From Patulibacter sp. (lineage in GTDB: Bacteria; Actinomycetota; Thermoleophilia; Solirubrobacterales; Solirubrobacteraceae), in assembly GCA_023268575.1 (NCBI GenBank), contig JALRCL010000715.1, positions 1 to 6,231 on the forward strand: 6,231 bases of DNA, written 5' to 3'. Made by a program: the position numbers and the translations under genes. Shown here one piece after another: positions 1 to 5,181 of this stretch (position 1 is the stretch's first letter; every line of letters begins with the position of its first letter). Under the pieces are notes generated by a model that was not told the origin of the DNA, made no database searches, and saw only the letters and a list, made by a program, of their open reading frames with translations.

Positions 1-186
1 ATGGTGCCCCGCCAGAGGCTGCCGATCTGGACGCCGCTGACCCGGGAATACACGATCGAACCGGTGCTGCCGCGGGGCGAGCCGACACCCCGCGGGGCAC
101 CACGGGCGACGCACCACGCCGGACGCGGAGCCGAACCGCCCCGGCGCGACCCGCCGCGCCCCGGTCCGGACGATCGGCGGCGATGA
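1..186 (+). CDS. Possible 3' end of an upstream gene (uncertain)
   Basis: An open frame runs from the first base of the window to a TGA at 184-186. In its first 24 codons 22 third positions are G or C, and the peptide (LPIWTPLTREYTIEPVLP) has aromatic and aliphatic residues, unlike the Arg/Pro/Ala-rich text of most spurious frames here. From about codon 25 onward it becomes Pro/Arg/Gly-rich and third-position GC bias weakens. The ATG at base 1 may simply be an internal Met of a gene that began before the window. I recognise no family. It could equally be a chance open frame in GC-rich DNA, so no function is proposed. Confidence 0.28.
   Translation: MVPRQRLPIWTPLTREYTIEPVLPRGEPTPRGAPRATHHAGRGAEPPRRDPPRPGPDDRRR
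70..95. repeat. 8-bp perfect inverted repeat
   Basis: CCGCGGGG (70-77) is the exact reverse complement of CCCCGCGG (88-95), separated by a 10-nt loop. If the upstream gene actually ends before this point the hairpin could terminate it. No T-run follows, and the repeat lies inside the open frame that ends at 186. An unconstrained GC-rich coincidence is quite possible. Confidence 0.35.
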
Positions 187-201
187 CATGCATCCGATCG
201 C

Positions 202-225
202 GGAAGCTCGGCGTTGACCCACGTG
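202..225 (+). promoter_or_regulatory. Weak candidate ECF-type promoter of the ferritin-sigma operon
   Basis: The start region of the five-gene operon must lie in or upstream of 187-271. GGAAG at 202-206 resembles the GGAAC -35 element of many ECF sigma factors, and CGTG at 222-225, 15 nt later, loosely resembles a CGTC/CGTT -10 element. A TTGACC at 214-219 resembles a housekeeping -35, but nothing like a -10 (237-242 reads AGCGAC) follows at 17 bp. None of these is convincing. The site is listed because autoregulation by the encoded sigma factor is expected for this family. Confidence 0.18.
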
Positions 226-229
226 AACC

Positions 230-248
230 CACCGGGAGCGACCCGGTG
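230..248 (+). repeat. Leader inverted repeat before the first ferritin-like gene
   Basis: CACCGGG (230-236) pairs perfectly with CCCGGTG (242-248) across a 5-nt loop, AGCGA. The hairpin ends 6 nt before the GAGAGG ribosome-binding site. GTGAAC also occurs twice, at 223-228 and 246-251. The arrangement could be an operator or a 5' leader hairpin, but the sequence alone cannot decide. Confidence 0.35.
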
Positions 249-254
249 AACGCC

Positions 255-260
255 GAGAGG
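255..260 (+). promoter_or_regulatory. Ribosome-binding site for the first ferritin-like gene
   Basis: GAGAGG lies 11 nt before the GTG at 272. It supports this GTG start, which also places the twin-arginine motif at residues 17-18, a normal distance from the N-terminus for a Tat signal. Confidence 0.5.
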
Positions 261-271
261 ACACGCCGACC

Positions 272-943
272 GTGAGCACCCCGACGAACACCCCCGATGC
301 GACGGAGCGCCCTGACTCCCGCCGCGGCTTCCTGCGCCTGGCCGGCGTGGGCGCTGCCGGCAGCGCGGCGCTCCTCCTGACCGCCTGTGGCGACGACGAC
401 GACAGCTCGTCGGGCGCCGCGGCCGGGACGACCGCCTCGACCACCGAGAAGAGCTCCGGCGGCAGCGCCGAGGGCGACCTGAAGATCCTGAACTACGCGC
501 TGACGCTCGAGTTCCTCGAGGCCGACTTCTACAAGAAGGCCGCCGAGGCGAACCTCTTCAAGGGCGCCGAGCTCGAGCTCGTGAAGAAGTTCGGCGAGTC
601 CGAGCAGGCCCACGTCGACGTGCTGACCGACACGATCAAGCAGCTCGGCGGCACCCCGGTCACCGCGCCCGAGACGACCTTCCCGCTCGAGGACCGCAAG
701 TCGGTGCTCGAGCTGGCCGCGACCGTCGAGAACCTCGGCGCCGCCGCGTACCTCGGCAAGGCGGGCGAGATCAAGAGCCCCGAGATCCTCGCCGCCGCGC
801 TCTCGATCCACTCGGTCGAGGCCCGTCACGCCGGCGCGCTGAACCACCTGCTCGGCAAGAAGCCGACGCCGGACGGCGCGTTCGCCAAGCCCGCCGACGA
901 GGCCACCGTCCTCGAGGCCGTCAAGCCCTTCATCGTCTCCTGA
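272..943 (+). CDS. Tat-exported ferritin-like lipoprotein
   Basis: A 223-residue protein starting at GTG. Residues 16-22 (SRRGFLR) are a near-perfect twin-arginine motif, followed by a hydrophobic stretch and a lipobox LTAC with the lipidated cysteine at 39. It should therefore be exported folded through Tat and anchored to the outer face of the membrane. A low-complexity Asp/Ser/Thr/Gly linker (about 40-68) leads into a four-helix ferritin-like domain (about 69-193, Ferritin_2/PF13668 type). The di-iron ligand pattern is intact: E80/E83 in helix 1, E111-x-x-H114, E153, and E183-x-x-H186. Iron binding or oxidation, or reactive-oxygen protection, is inferred from the fold; related proteins are often called desiccation- or stress-related. 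It is the first gene of a five-gene operon, 8 nt before its paralogue. The family is confident, the substrate unknown. Confidence 0.9.
   Translation: MSTPTNTPDATERPDSRRGFLRLAGVGAAGSAALLLTACGDDDDSSSGAAAGTTASTTEKSSGGSAEGDLKILNYALTLEFLEADFYKKAAEANLFKGAELELVKKFGESEQAHVDVLTDTIKQLGGTPVTAPETTFPLEDRKSVLELAATVENLGAAAYLGKAGEIKSPEILAAALSIHSVEARHAGALNHLLGKKPTPDGAFAKPADEATVLEAVKPFIVS
483..535 (+). repeat. Paralogue repeat, copy 1
   Basis: This 53-nt stretch encodes most of helix 1 of the first ferritin-like protein (ILNYALTLEFLEADFYK). It matches 1133-1185 in the second gene at 51 of 53 positions, the differences being one T/A and one C/G. The rest of the two genes is clearly more diverged, so this block stands out. 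Confidence 0.85.
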
Positions 944-951
944 GGCCCCTG

Positions 952-1590
952 ATGCGCACCAACGAGCTCCCCACCACGAACGCCGGCGCGATCGACGCGA
1001 TCGAGGTCGTCGGCCACACCCGCCAGGCCTTCCTCCTGAAGGCCACGCTCGCCGCCGCGGCCACCGCCGGCGCCGCGATGCTCGGCCCGAACGTCTCCCG
1101 CGCGCTCGCCCAGAGCGACATGGGCGACGTCGAGATCCTGAACTACGCGCTGACGCTCGAGTACCTCGAGGCGGACTTCTACAAGCAGGGCCGCAAGCTC
1201 TCGCTGAACGACGAGACGAAGGGCATCGCCCGCGTCTTCGGTCGCGAGGAGGCCGAGCACGTCGACGCCCTGAAGAAGACGATCCAGCAGCTCGGCGGCA
1301 CGCCCGTCGCGGAGCCGACCTTCAAGTTCCCGATGACGAACCAGGCGAGCTTCCTGAAGCTCGCCATGACGCTCGAGGACACGGGCGTCAGCGCCTACAA
1401 CGGCGCGGCGATCGGGATCAAGAGCAAGGAGGTCCTCGGGGCCGCCGGGTCGATCGTCCAGGTCGAGGCACGCCACGCGGCCGTCATCCGGCTGCTCAAC
1501 GACAAGCCGCCGGCGCCGCGGGACTTCGACGTCGCGTCCGAGAAGGACGCCGTCGTCAAGGCCATCACCCCCCTGATCGCGAAGAGCTGA
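952..1590 (+). CDS. Exported ferritin-like protein, paralogue of the preceding gene
   Basis: A 212-residue protein; ATG at 952 is preceded by TGAGG (941-945), which overlaps the stop of the previous gene. The N-terminus is Tat-like: residues 23-27 read TRQAF, followed by a hydrophobic segment (28-45) and a signal peptidase I site ALA-QS after residue 53. The second arginine of the twin pair is glutamine. There is no lipobox, so the mature protein is predicted soluble outside the membrane, unlike its lipidated neighbour. The ferritin-like domain (about 59-182) keeps all expected ligands: E70/E73, E100-x-x-H103, E142 and E172-x-x-H175. The shared helices and adjacency indicate tandem duplication followed by a change of anchoring. 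The two might form mixed oligomers, but that is speculation. The specific substrate is unknown. Confidence 0.88.
   Translation: MRTNELPTTNAGAIDAIEVVGHTRQAFLLKATLAAAATAGAAMLGPNVSRALAQSDMGDVEILNYALTLEYLEADFYKQGRKLSLNDETKGIARVFGREEAEHVDALKKTIQQLGGTPVAEPTFKFPMTNQASFLKLAMTLEDTGVSAYNGAAIGIKSKEVLGAAGSIVQVEARHAAVIRLLNDKPPAPRDFDVASEKDAVVKAITPLIAKS
1133..1185 (+). repeat. Paralogue repeat, copy 2
   Basis: Second copy of the 53-nt block at 483-535, encoding helix 1 of the second ferritin-like protein (ILNYALTLEYLEADFYK). Even synonymous positions are almost all conserved (one synonymous change, GCC/GCG, and one Phe/Tyr change). Confidence 0.85.
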
Positions 1591-1594
1591 TCGC

Positions 1595-1846
1595 ATGCCG
1601 AACATCGGTCCGATGGAGCTCCTCGTCGTCGCGGTGATCGCGCTGATCGTGCTGGGCCCGAAGAAGCTCCCCGACGCGGCGAGCTCGCTCGGGCGCGGTG
1701 TTCGGCAGTTCCGCGACGCCGTCTCGAGCTCGACGCCCTCGCTCGAGGTGCCGGACGAGGCGCCGGTCCGTCCGGCGCAGCGCGTCCCCGCCGAGCAGGA
1801 CGAGCCCGCGCTCGCCGGCGCGGCCGCTTCCGCCGAGCGGGCGTAG
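1595..1846 (+). CDS. TatA/TatB-family twin-arginine translocase subunit
   Basis: An 83-residue protein starting 4 nt after the ferritin-like gene, with GAAGAG (1581-1586) as a plausible ribosome-binding site. It has the family architecture: a short N-terminal membrane helix (about 7-20), a Gly-Pro hinge (21-22), an amphipathic helix (about 23-45, KKLPDAASSLGRGVRQF) and a polar, disordered Pro/Ala/Glu-rich tail. Subunits of this type assemble with TatC and form the channel or receptor that exports folded proteins. The N-terminal IG-x-x-ELL and the VLGP hinge resemble TatB, whereas the short length and the amphipathic helix resemble TatA. I therefore leave the symbol open. No tatC is present in this window. 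Its place directly after two Tat-type cargo genes suggests it supports their export. Confidence 0.88.
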   Translation: MPNIGPMELLVVAVIALIVLGPKKLPDAASSLGRGVRQFRDAVSSSTPSLEVPDEAPVRPAQRVPAEQDEPALAGAAASAERA

Positions 1847-1849
1847 GGT

Positions 1850-2452
1850 ATGGGCGACCCCATGCCGCCGATCGAGGAGCCCGGAGGCGGCGTCGAGGAC
1901 GCCGCGCTCATGCAGCGCGTGGCGTCGATGGACGCCGATGCGTTCGAGCTCCTGTACGACCGGCACTCGGGGTCGGCCTACGCCCTGGCGTACCGGATCG
2001 TCGGCAGTCGCCAGGCGGCGGACGACGTCTCGCAGGAGGCGTTCCTCGCCGTTTGGCGCTCCGCCGGTCACTACGACCCGCGCCTGGGCAACGTGCGTTC
2101 CTGGATCCTCACCGTCGTGCGCAACCGCGCCATCGATCACCTGCGTCGCGTCACCCGCACGAAGGAGCGGGAGACGTTCGACGAGGCCCTCGCCGAACGC
2201 CATCCGGCGCCCGCCGGCGAGCAGACCGAGAACGCCGCCATCCAGCGAGCGACCGACGGGGAGACCCGCGGCCTGCTCGAAGAACTCTCCGACGACCAGC
2301 GCCGCGTGATCGAGCTCTCCTTCTACTCCGGCTACTCCCACAGCGAGATCGCCGGCATGCTCGAGCTGCCGCTGGGCACGGTGAAGGCCCGGATGAACCG
2401 CGGCCTCGCCCGCATGCGCAAGGCCGTCACCGCCGCCGGAGGTGCCTCGTGA
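1850..2452 (+). CDS. ECF-family RNA polymerase sigma factor (SigK-like)
   Basis: A 200-residue sigma-70 family protein of the extracytoplasmic function type, containing only regions 2 and 4. Sigma region 2 spans about 29-101 (DAFELLYDRH, then DDVSQEAFLAVWR at 58-70 for core-polymerase contact, then SWILTVVRNRAIDHLRR for -10 recognition). A variable linker follows (102-140). Region 4 spans about 143-192, with a helix-turn-helix at about 162-183 (YSHSEIAGML...GTVKARM) for -35 binding. There are two possible starts, ATG 1850 (3 nt after the previous stop) and ATG 1862 (Met5), and no strong ribosome-binding site separates them. The gene is followed, with overlap, by an RskA-like anti-sigma gene, the arrangement seen for SigK/RskA in mycobacteria. 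It probably transcribes its own operon; that is inference. Confidence 0.93.
   Translation: MGDPMPPIEEPGGGVEDAALMQRVASMDADAFELLYDRHSGSAYALAYRIVGSRQAADDVSQEAFLAVWRSAGHYDPRLGNVRSWILTVVRNRAIDHLRRVTRTKERETFDEALAERHPAPAGEQTENAAIQRATDGETRGLLEELSDDQRRVIELSFYSGYSHSEIAGMLELPLGTVKARMNRGLARMRKAVTAAGGAS
2438..2442 (+). promoter_or_regulatory. Ribosome-binding site fixing the anti-sigma start
   Basis: GGAGG inside the end of the sigma gene lies 6 nt before the GTG at 2449. It fixes the anti-sigma start at this GTG rather than further upstream in the longer open frame, which would run antiparallel to no known domain and cross the sigma coding sequence. Confidence 0.75.
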
Positions 2453-3297
2453 GCTGCCGCGAGCCCGAGATCGCCGAGCTGCTCGGCGCCTACGTCCTCG
2501 GGGCCTGTCCCGAGCCCGAGCGCGCGACCGTCGCGCAGCACCTCGTCGACTGCGCCGCCTGCCGCGAGCAGGTGCGCGCGCTCCAGCCGGTGACGGCGGC
2601 GCTGCTCGAGGAGCCGGCGGCCCCGCCGCCGAGCCCGCAGGTCAAGCGCGACCTCATGGCGCTCGTGCGCGAGGAGGCGTCGCTGTTCGCCGCCGCGGGC
2701 GGCGGGCCCGTCCGGCCGCGGTCGCAGGAGCCGCCGCGCGCGGACCTCGCTGCGCCGGGGGAGCAGGCGACCACCATGCCTGGGGATCTTCCCGTCGTGC
2801 CACGCGCGGAAACGTCCGGCACGTCGAACGACCATCCCGGGGGGCGGCGCGCCGCCTTCCTCGCCGCGCTGCGCACGCCGCAGCGCCTCGGGGCGCTGGC
2901 CGCGGTGCTCGTCGCCCTCGTCGTGGCGGGCGTGGCCATCGGCGGCGCCGGGGACGTCGGGGAGGACGCGCGGGGCACGACCGTCGCCCAGGCGGAGATC
3001 ACGCGCACGATCGCGCCGCGGGGCAGCGGGCACGTCGCCGTCCACGCGGGCCGGGCGCACGTCGAGGTCGCCGGGTTGCCGGCCGCGCCGCGCGGACACG
3101 AGTACCAGGTGTGGGTCGTCAGCGGCGAGCGCGCTCCGCGCCCGACGTCGGCGCTCTTCTCGGTCGACGGGCAGGGCCGCGCGAGCGTCGACCTGCCCGG
3201 CACCGTCAACGACTACGACCAGGTGATGATCACCGACGAGCCGCACGGCGGCTCGCGGGTGCCCACCGGTCGCGTCGTCTTCCGCGCCGAGGTCTGA
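2449..3297 (+). CDS. RskA-like membrane anti-sigma factor with zinc finger
   Basis: A 282-residue protein from GTG 2449; its start overlaps the sigma stop (GTGA), implying coupled translation. The cytoplasmic N-terminus has the ZAS zinc motif H31-x3-C35-x2-C38, and C3 is a candidate fourth ligand; this domain is expected to hold the sigma factor at the membrane. A long Pro/Ala/Gly-rich linker (about 55-133) follows. One transmembrane helix lies at about 147-166. The extracytoplasmic part (about 190-282) matches the RskA C-terminal domain (PF10099 type), with the family's YQVWVV, DEPHGGSRVPTG and terminal VVFRAEV segments. In mycobacterial RskA, release of the sigma factor involves proteolysis of the anti-sigma factor at the membrane; the same mechanism is inferred here. 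The inducing signal is unknown. It is the last gene of the operon. Confidence 0.92.
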   Translation: MSCREPEIAELLGAYVLGACPEPERATVAQHLVDCAACREQVRALQPVTAALLEEPAAPPPSPQVKRDLMALVREEASLFAAAGGGPVRPRSQEPPRADLAAPGEQATTMPGDLPVVPRAETSGTSNDHPGGRRAAFLAALRTPQRLGALAAVLVALVVAGVAIGGAGDVGEDARGTTVAQAEITRTIAPRGSGHVAVHAGRAHVEVAGLPAAPRGHEYQVWVVSGERAPRPTSALFSVDGQGRASVDLPGTVNDYDQVMITDEPHGGSRVPTGRVVFRAEV

Positions 3298-3352
3298 GCC
3301 GGGATCGGCGACCGGTCGGCCCGGGGACCGCAGGCGGCACCTCCTCGTCCCG

Positions 3353-3372
3353 CCCGCGGTCGCACGACCGGG
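3353..3372. terminator. Candidate hairpin in the convergent intergenic region
   Basis: CGGTC (3357-3361) pairs with GACCG (3366-3370) across a GCAC loop. The stem extends by two more pairs, C3355-G3371 and C3354-G3372, if G3356 is bulged. It lies about 60 nt after the anti-sigma stop. There is no T-run, so intrinsic termination is uncertain. A second, smaller element, CGACCGGTCG at 3309-3318, is a perfect 10-bp palindrome. Confidence 0.3.
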
Positions 3373-3383
3373 CCGCCCGTCGT

Positions 3384-3409
3384 CGCGGACGGGGTCGACC
3401 GTCCCCGCG
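3384..3409. terminator. Candidate bidirectional terminator hairpin
   Basis: CGCGGACGG (3384-3392) pairs with CCGT (3399-3402) plus CCGCG (3405-3409): nine base pairs with a 2-nt CC bulge and a 6-nt loop. It begins 4 nt after the permease stop when read on the minus strand, and also lies downstream of the anti-sigma gene on the plus strand. It could therefore serve both convergent operons. No T-run is present, which is common in GC-rich actinobacteria but lowers confidence. Confidence 0.4.
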
Positions 3410-3412
3410 TCC

Positions 3413-4147
3413 TCAGACCCGCCCGGTGTCGCGTCGGTAGGCGCGCGCGGCGAGCAGGCCGAGGACGGCGGTCCAGGCGCCGAGGACGATCCAGCCGTGC
3501 GCCGGCCAGCCGTCGCCACCGAGGCCGATGTGGCCCGCCTGGACGAGCCAGTACGAGGGCAGCTGCTCGCCAACGTCGCGCAGGACCCCGTCGTCGAGCG
3601 GGAACCAGAAGCCCGAGACGAACGCGAGCAGGCCGACGCCGCCGCCCATCACCGGTCCGAGCGAGTCGGTCGAGACGAGATGGCCGAGCAGGATGCCCAG
3701 CGCCGCGAAGGGCACGATCCCGAGCAGGAGCATGAGGCTCATCGCGATCCAGCGCCCCGCCTCCAGGCGCACGCCGAGCGCGGCGCCGGCGACGTACATC
3801 ACGACCATCGCCAGCAGGGCCATCGCGTAGCCCGTGGCGACCTTCGTCAGCAGGTAGGAGCGGGCGCTCAGCGGGGTGATCCGCAGCTGCCGGTTCCAGC
3901 CGATGGCGCGCTCGCTCGCGATCCGTGCGCCGGTCGAGAGCATCGCCATCATCGTGCCCCAGGCGACCATCGAGACCATGAAGTAGAGCGGCGCCGAGAG
4001 GCCGCTGCCGCTCAGGTCGTCCTCGCCCTGGTTGCTGCCCGCGATGAGCAGGTACATCACGAGCGGGAAGCCGAGGGCGAAGAAGACGAACCGGCGGTTG
4101 CGCAGGACCCGCAGCAGCTCGAAGCGGGCGTAGGCGACGGTGGTCAT
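3413..4147 (-). CDS. ABC-2 type transporter permease
   Basis: A 244-residue integral membrane protein with six hydrophobic segments at about 19-37, 51-72, 103-125, 133-157, 165-183 and 218-236, the usual topology and length of an ABC-2 export permease. A cytoplasmic loop after the second helix contains ERAIGWNRQLRITPLS (79-94), the coupling-region pattern of the YvfS/DrrB-like branch. Residues 38-50 form a short acidic/Gly/Ser loop between the first two helices. ATG 4147 is supported by a perfect AGGAGG (4160-4155) 7 nt upstream, and its ATGA overlaps the stop of the ATPase gene. It forms the membrane pore for the ATPase encoded upstream. The substrate (drug, lipid or other) cannot be deduced; relatives are often drug or antibiotic exporters. 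No two-component system is adjacent in this window. Confidence 0.9.
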   Translation of the reverse strand: MTTVAYARFELLRVLRNRRFVFFALGFPLVMYLLIAGSNQGEDDLSGSGLSAPLYFMVSMVAWGTMMAMLSTGARIASERAIGWNRQLRITPLSARSYLLTKVATGYAMALLAMVVMYVAGAALGVRLEAGRWIAMSLMLLLGIVPFAALGILLGHLVSTDSLGPVMGGGVGLLAFVSGFWFPLDDGVLRDVGEQLPSYWLVQAGHIGLGGDGWPAHGWIVLGAWTAVLGLLAARAYRRDTGRV

Positions 4148-5130
4148 CGGACGGCCTCCTGGTCGGCGCCCGCTGCGGGCGGGTCGTGGTCGGCGGTGAG
4201 CTCGAGGAACGCCTGCTCGAGACCGGCGGCCTCGATCTCGATCCCGTGGGCGTCGGGATGCGCCTGCAGCAGGGCGCGGATGGCGGCGTCGGAGTCGCTG
4301 CAGGAGAGCACGACGGCCTGCCCGCGGCGGTCGGCGAGCTCGACGCCGGGCAGCCGCCGCAGCGCGCCGAGGTCCACGTGGCCCAGCGAGGCCCGGATCG
4401 TGCGCCGTCCGACGAGCGCCTTGACCTCGTTCGGGCTGCCGTCGCCGACCACCCGGCCGCGCGCCATGAGCACGATGCGGTCGGCGAAGGCGTCGGCCTC
4501 TTCGAGGTAGTGGGTGGCGAAGACGACGGTCTTGCCGCGGGCGGCGAACCCGCGCATCGTCTCCCAGAACGCGCGCCGTCCCTCGACGTCCATCGCGACG
4601 GTCGGCTCGTCGAGCACGAGGAGCTCCGGATCGCCGACGAGCGCCAGGGCGAAGCGCACGCGCTGGACCTGACCGCCGGAGAGCTTCGTCGTCCAGCGGC
4701 TCGCGATCGGCTCCAGGCCGGCGAGCTCGAGCACGTCGTCGACGTCCAGCGGCCGCGGGTAGAGCGCGGCGGTCAGCGCGACGAGCTCGCGAACGCGGAC
4801 CTCGTGCAGCAGCCCGCCGGTCTGGAGCATCGCGCTGACGAGGCCGGCGTCGACCGCTGCGTCGGGCGTCCGCCCGAGCACCTCGACGGCGCCGCGCTCG
4901 GGGCGCGTGAGCCCGAGCAGCATCTCGATCGTCGTCGACTTGCCAGCGCCGTTGGGGCCGAGCAGGGCGACGGTCTGGCCGCGCTCGATCGTCAGGTCGA
5001 CGCCGCGGACGGCGTGGACCGGACCGGTGGGGCTCGGGAAGGACCGGGCGAGGTCGTGCAGGACGACCCCGGCGCCGGTGGGCGGGGCCGCGGGCGGCGG
5101 CGCCGGCCGGGACAGCGTGGGGGAGGACAT
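4144..5130 (-). CDS. ABC transporter ATP-binding protein
   Basis: A 328-residue cytoplasmic ATPase that powers the ABC-2 permease encoded next. All nucleotide-binding motifs are present: Walker A GPNGAGKST (58-66), Q-loop Q103, signature LSGGQ (150-154), Walker B LLVLDEP (170-176) with catalytic E175, D-loop region ending D181, and H-loop H207. The usual D-loop LD reads MD here. After the ATPase core a C-terminal extension (about 243-313) resembles the DUF4162-type domain of DrrA-like exporters. The first about 20 residues are Pro/Ala-rich and probably disordered. ATG 5130 has no well-placed Shine-Dalgarno sequence (the G-run at 5136-5132 is only 1 nt away), which fits a leaderless message. 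The exporter type is confident; the cargo is unknown. Confidence 0.93.
   Translation of the reverse strand: MSSPTLSRPAPPPAAPPTGAGVVLHDLARSFPSPTGPVHAVRGVDLTIERGQTVALLGPNGAGKSTTIEMLLGLTRPERGAVEVLGRTPDAAVDAGLVSAMLQTGGLLHEVRVRELVALTAALYPRPLDVDDVLELAGLEPIASRWTTKLSGGQVQRVRFALALVGDPELLVLDEPTVAMDVEGRRAFWETMRGFAARGKTVVFATHYLEEADAFADRIVLMARGRVVGDGSPNEVKALVGRRTIRASLGHVDLGALRRLPGVELADRRGQAVVLSCSDSDAAIRALLQAHPDAHGIEIEAAGLEQAFLELTADHDPPAAGADQEAVR
4155..4160 (-). promoter_or_regulatory. Consensus ribosome-binding site of the permease
   Basis: Read on the minus strand this is AGGAGG, 7 nt before ATG 4147 and within the last codons of the ATPase gene. It decides the permease start and contrasts with the ATPase gene, which lacks a normally spaced site. 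Confidence 0.8.
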
Positions 5131-5136
5131 GCCCCC

Positions 5137-5165
5137 AACCTAGGAACGAGCCGGGCCGCTGCCCA
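5137..5165 (-). promoter_or_regulatory. Candidate leaderless promoter of the ABC transporter operon
   Basis: On the minus strand TGGGCA (5165-5160) matches the TTGACA -35 consensus at 4 of 6 positions. After a 17-bp spacer, TAGGTT (5142-5137) matches the TAnnnT -10 pattern. The -10 lies exactly at -12 to -7 if the A of ATG 5130 is +1. Transcription would then start at the start codon, consistent with the missing Shine-Dalgarno site. Confidence 0.5.
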
Positions 5166-5181
5166 GTGGCCGCCGTCGTGA

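Noticed and set aside
826..1911. Long open frame (361 codons) on the minus strand opposite both ferritin-like genes, the Tat gene and the start of the sigma gene.
   Set aside because: It overlaps four plus-strand features with clear family motifs, its translation is Arg/Gly/Ala/Val-rich with no recognisable domain, and long antisense frames are expected in DNA this GC-rich.
2053..2448. Upstream extension of the anti-sigma frame to an ATG at 2053.
   Set aside because: The extension lies wholly within the sigma coding sequence in another frame, translates to an Arg/Pro-rich shadow, and the GGAGG at 2438-2442 points to GTG 2449.
2332..3573. Minus-strand open frame of 413 codons opposite the anti-sigma gene.
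   Set aside because: The plus-strand reading gives a zinc motif, a membrane helix and an RskA domain; the antisense translation is low-complexity and crosses the convergent intergenic region.
4186..5181. Open frame of 331 codons on the plus strand opposite the ABC ATPase, and another at 3497-4510 opposite the permease.
   Set aside because: They mirror genes with complete ATPase motifs and six membrane helices; the translations are Arg/Glu/Ala-rich shadows without domains.
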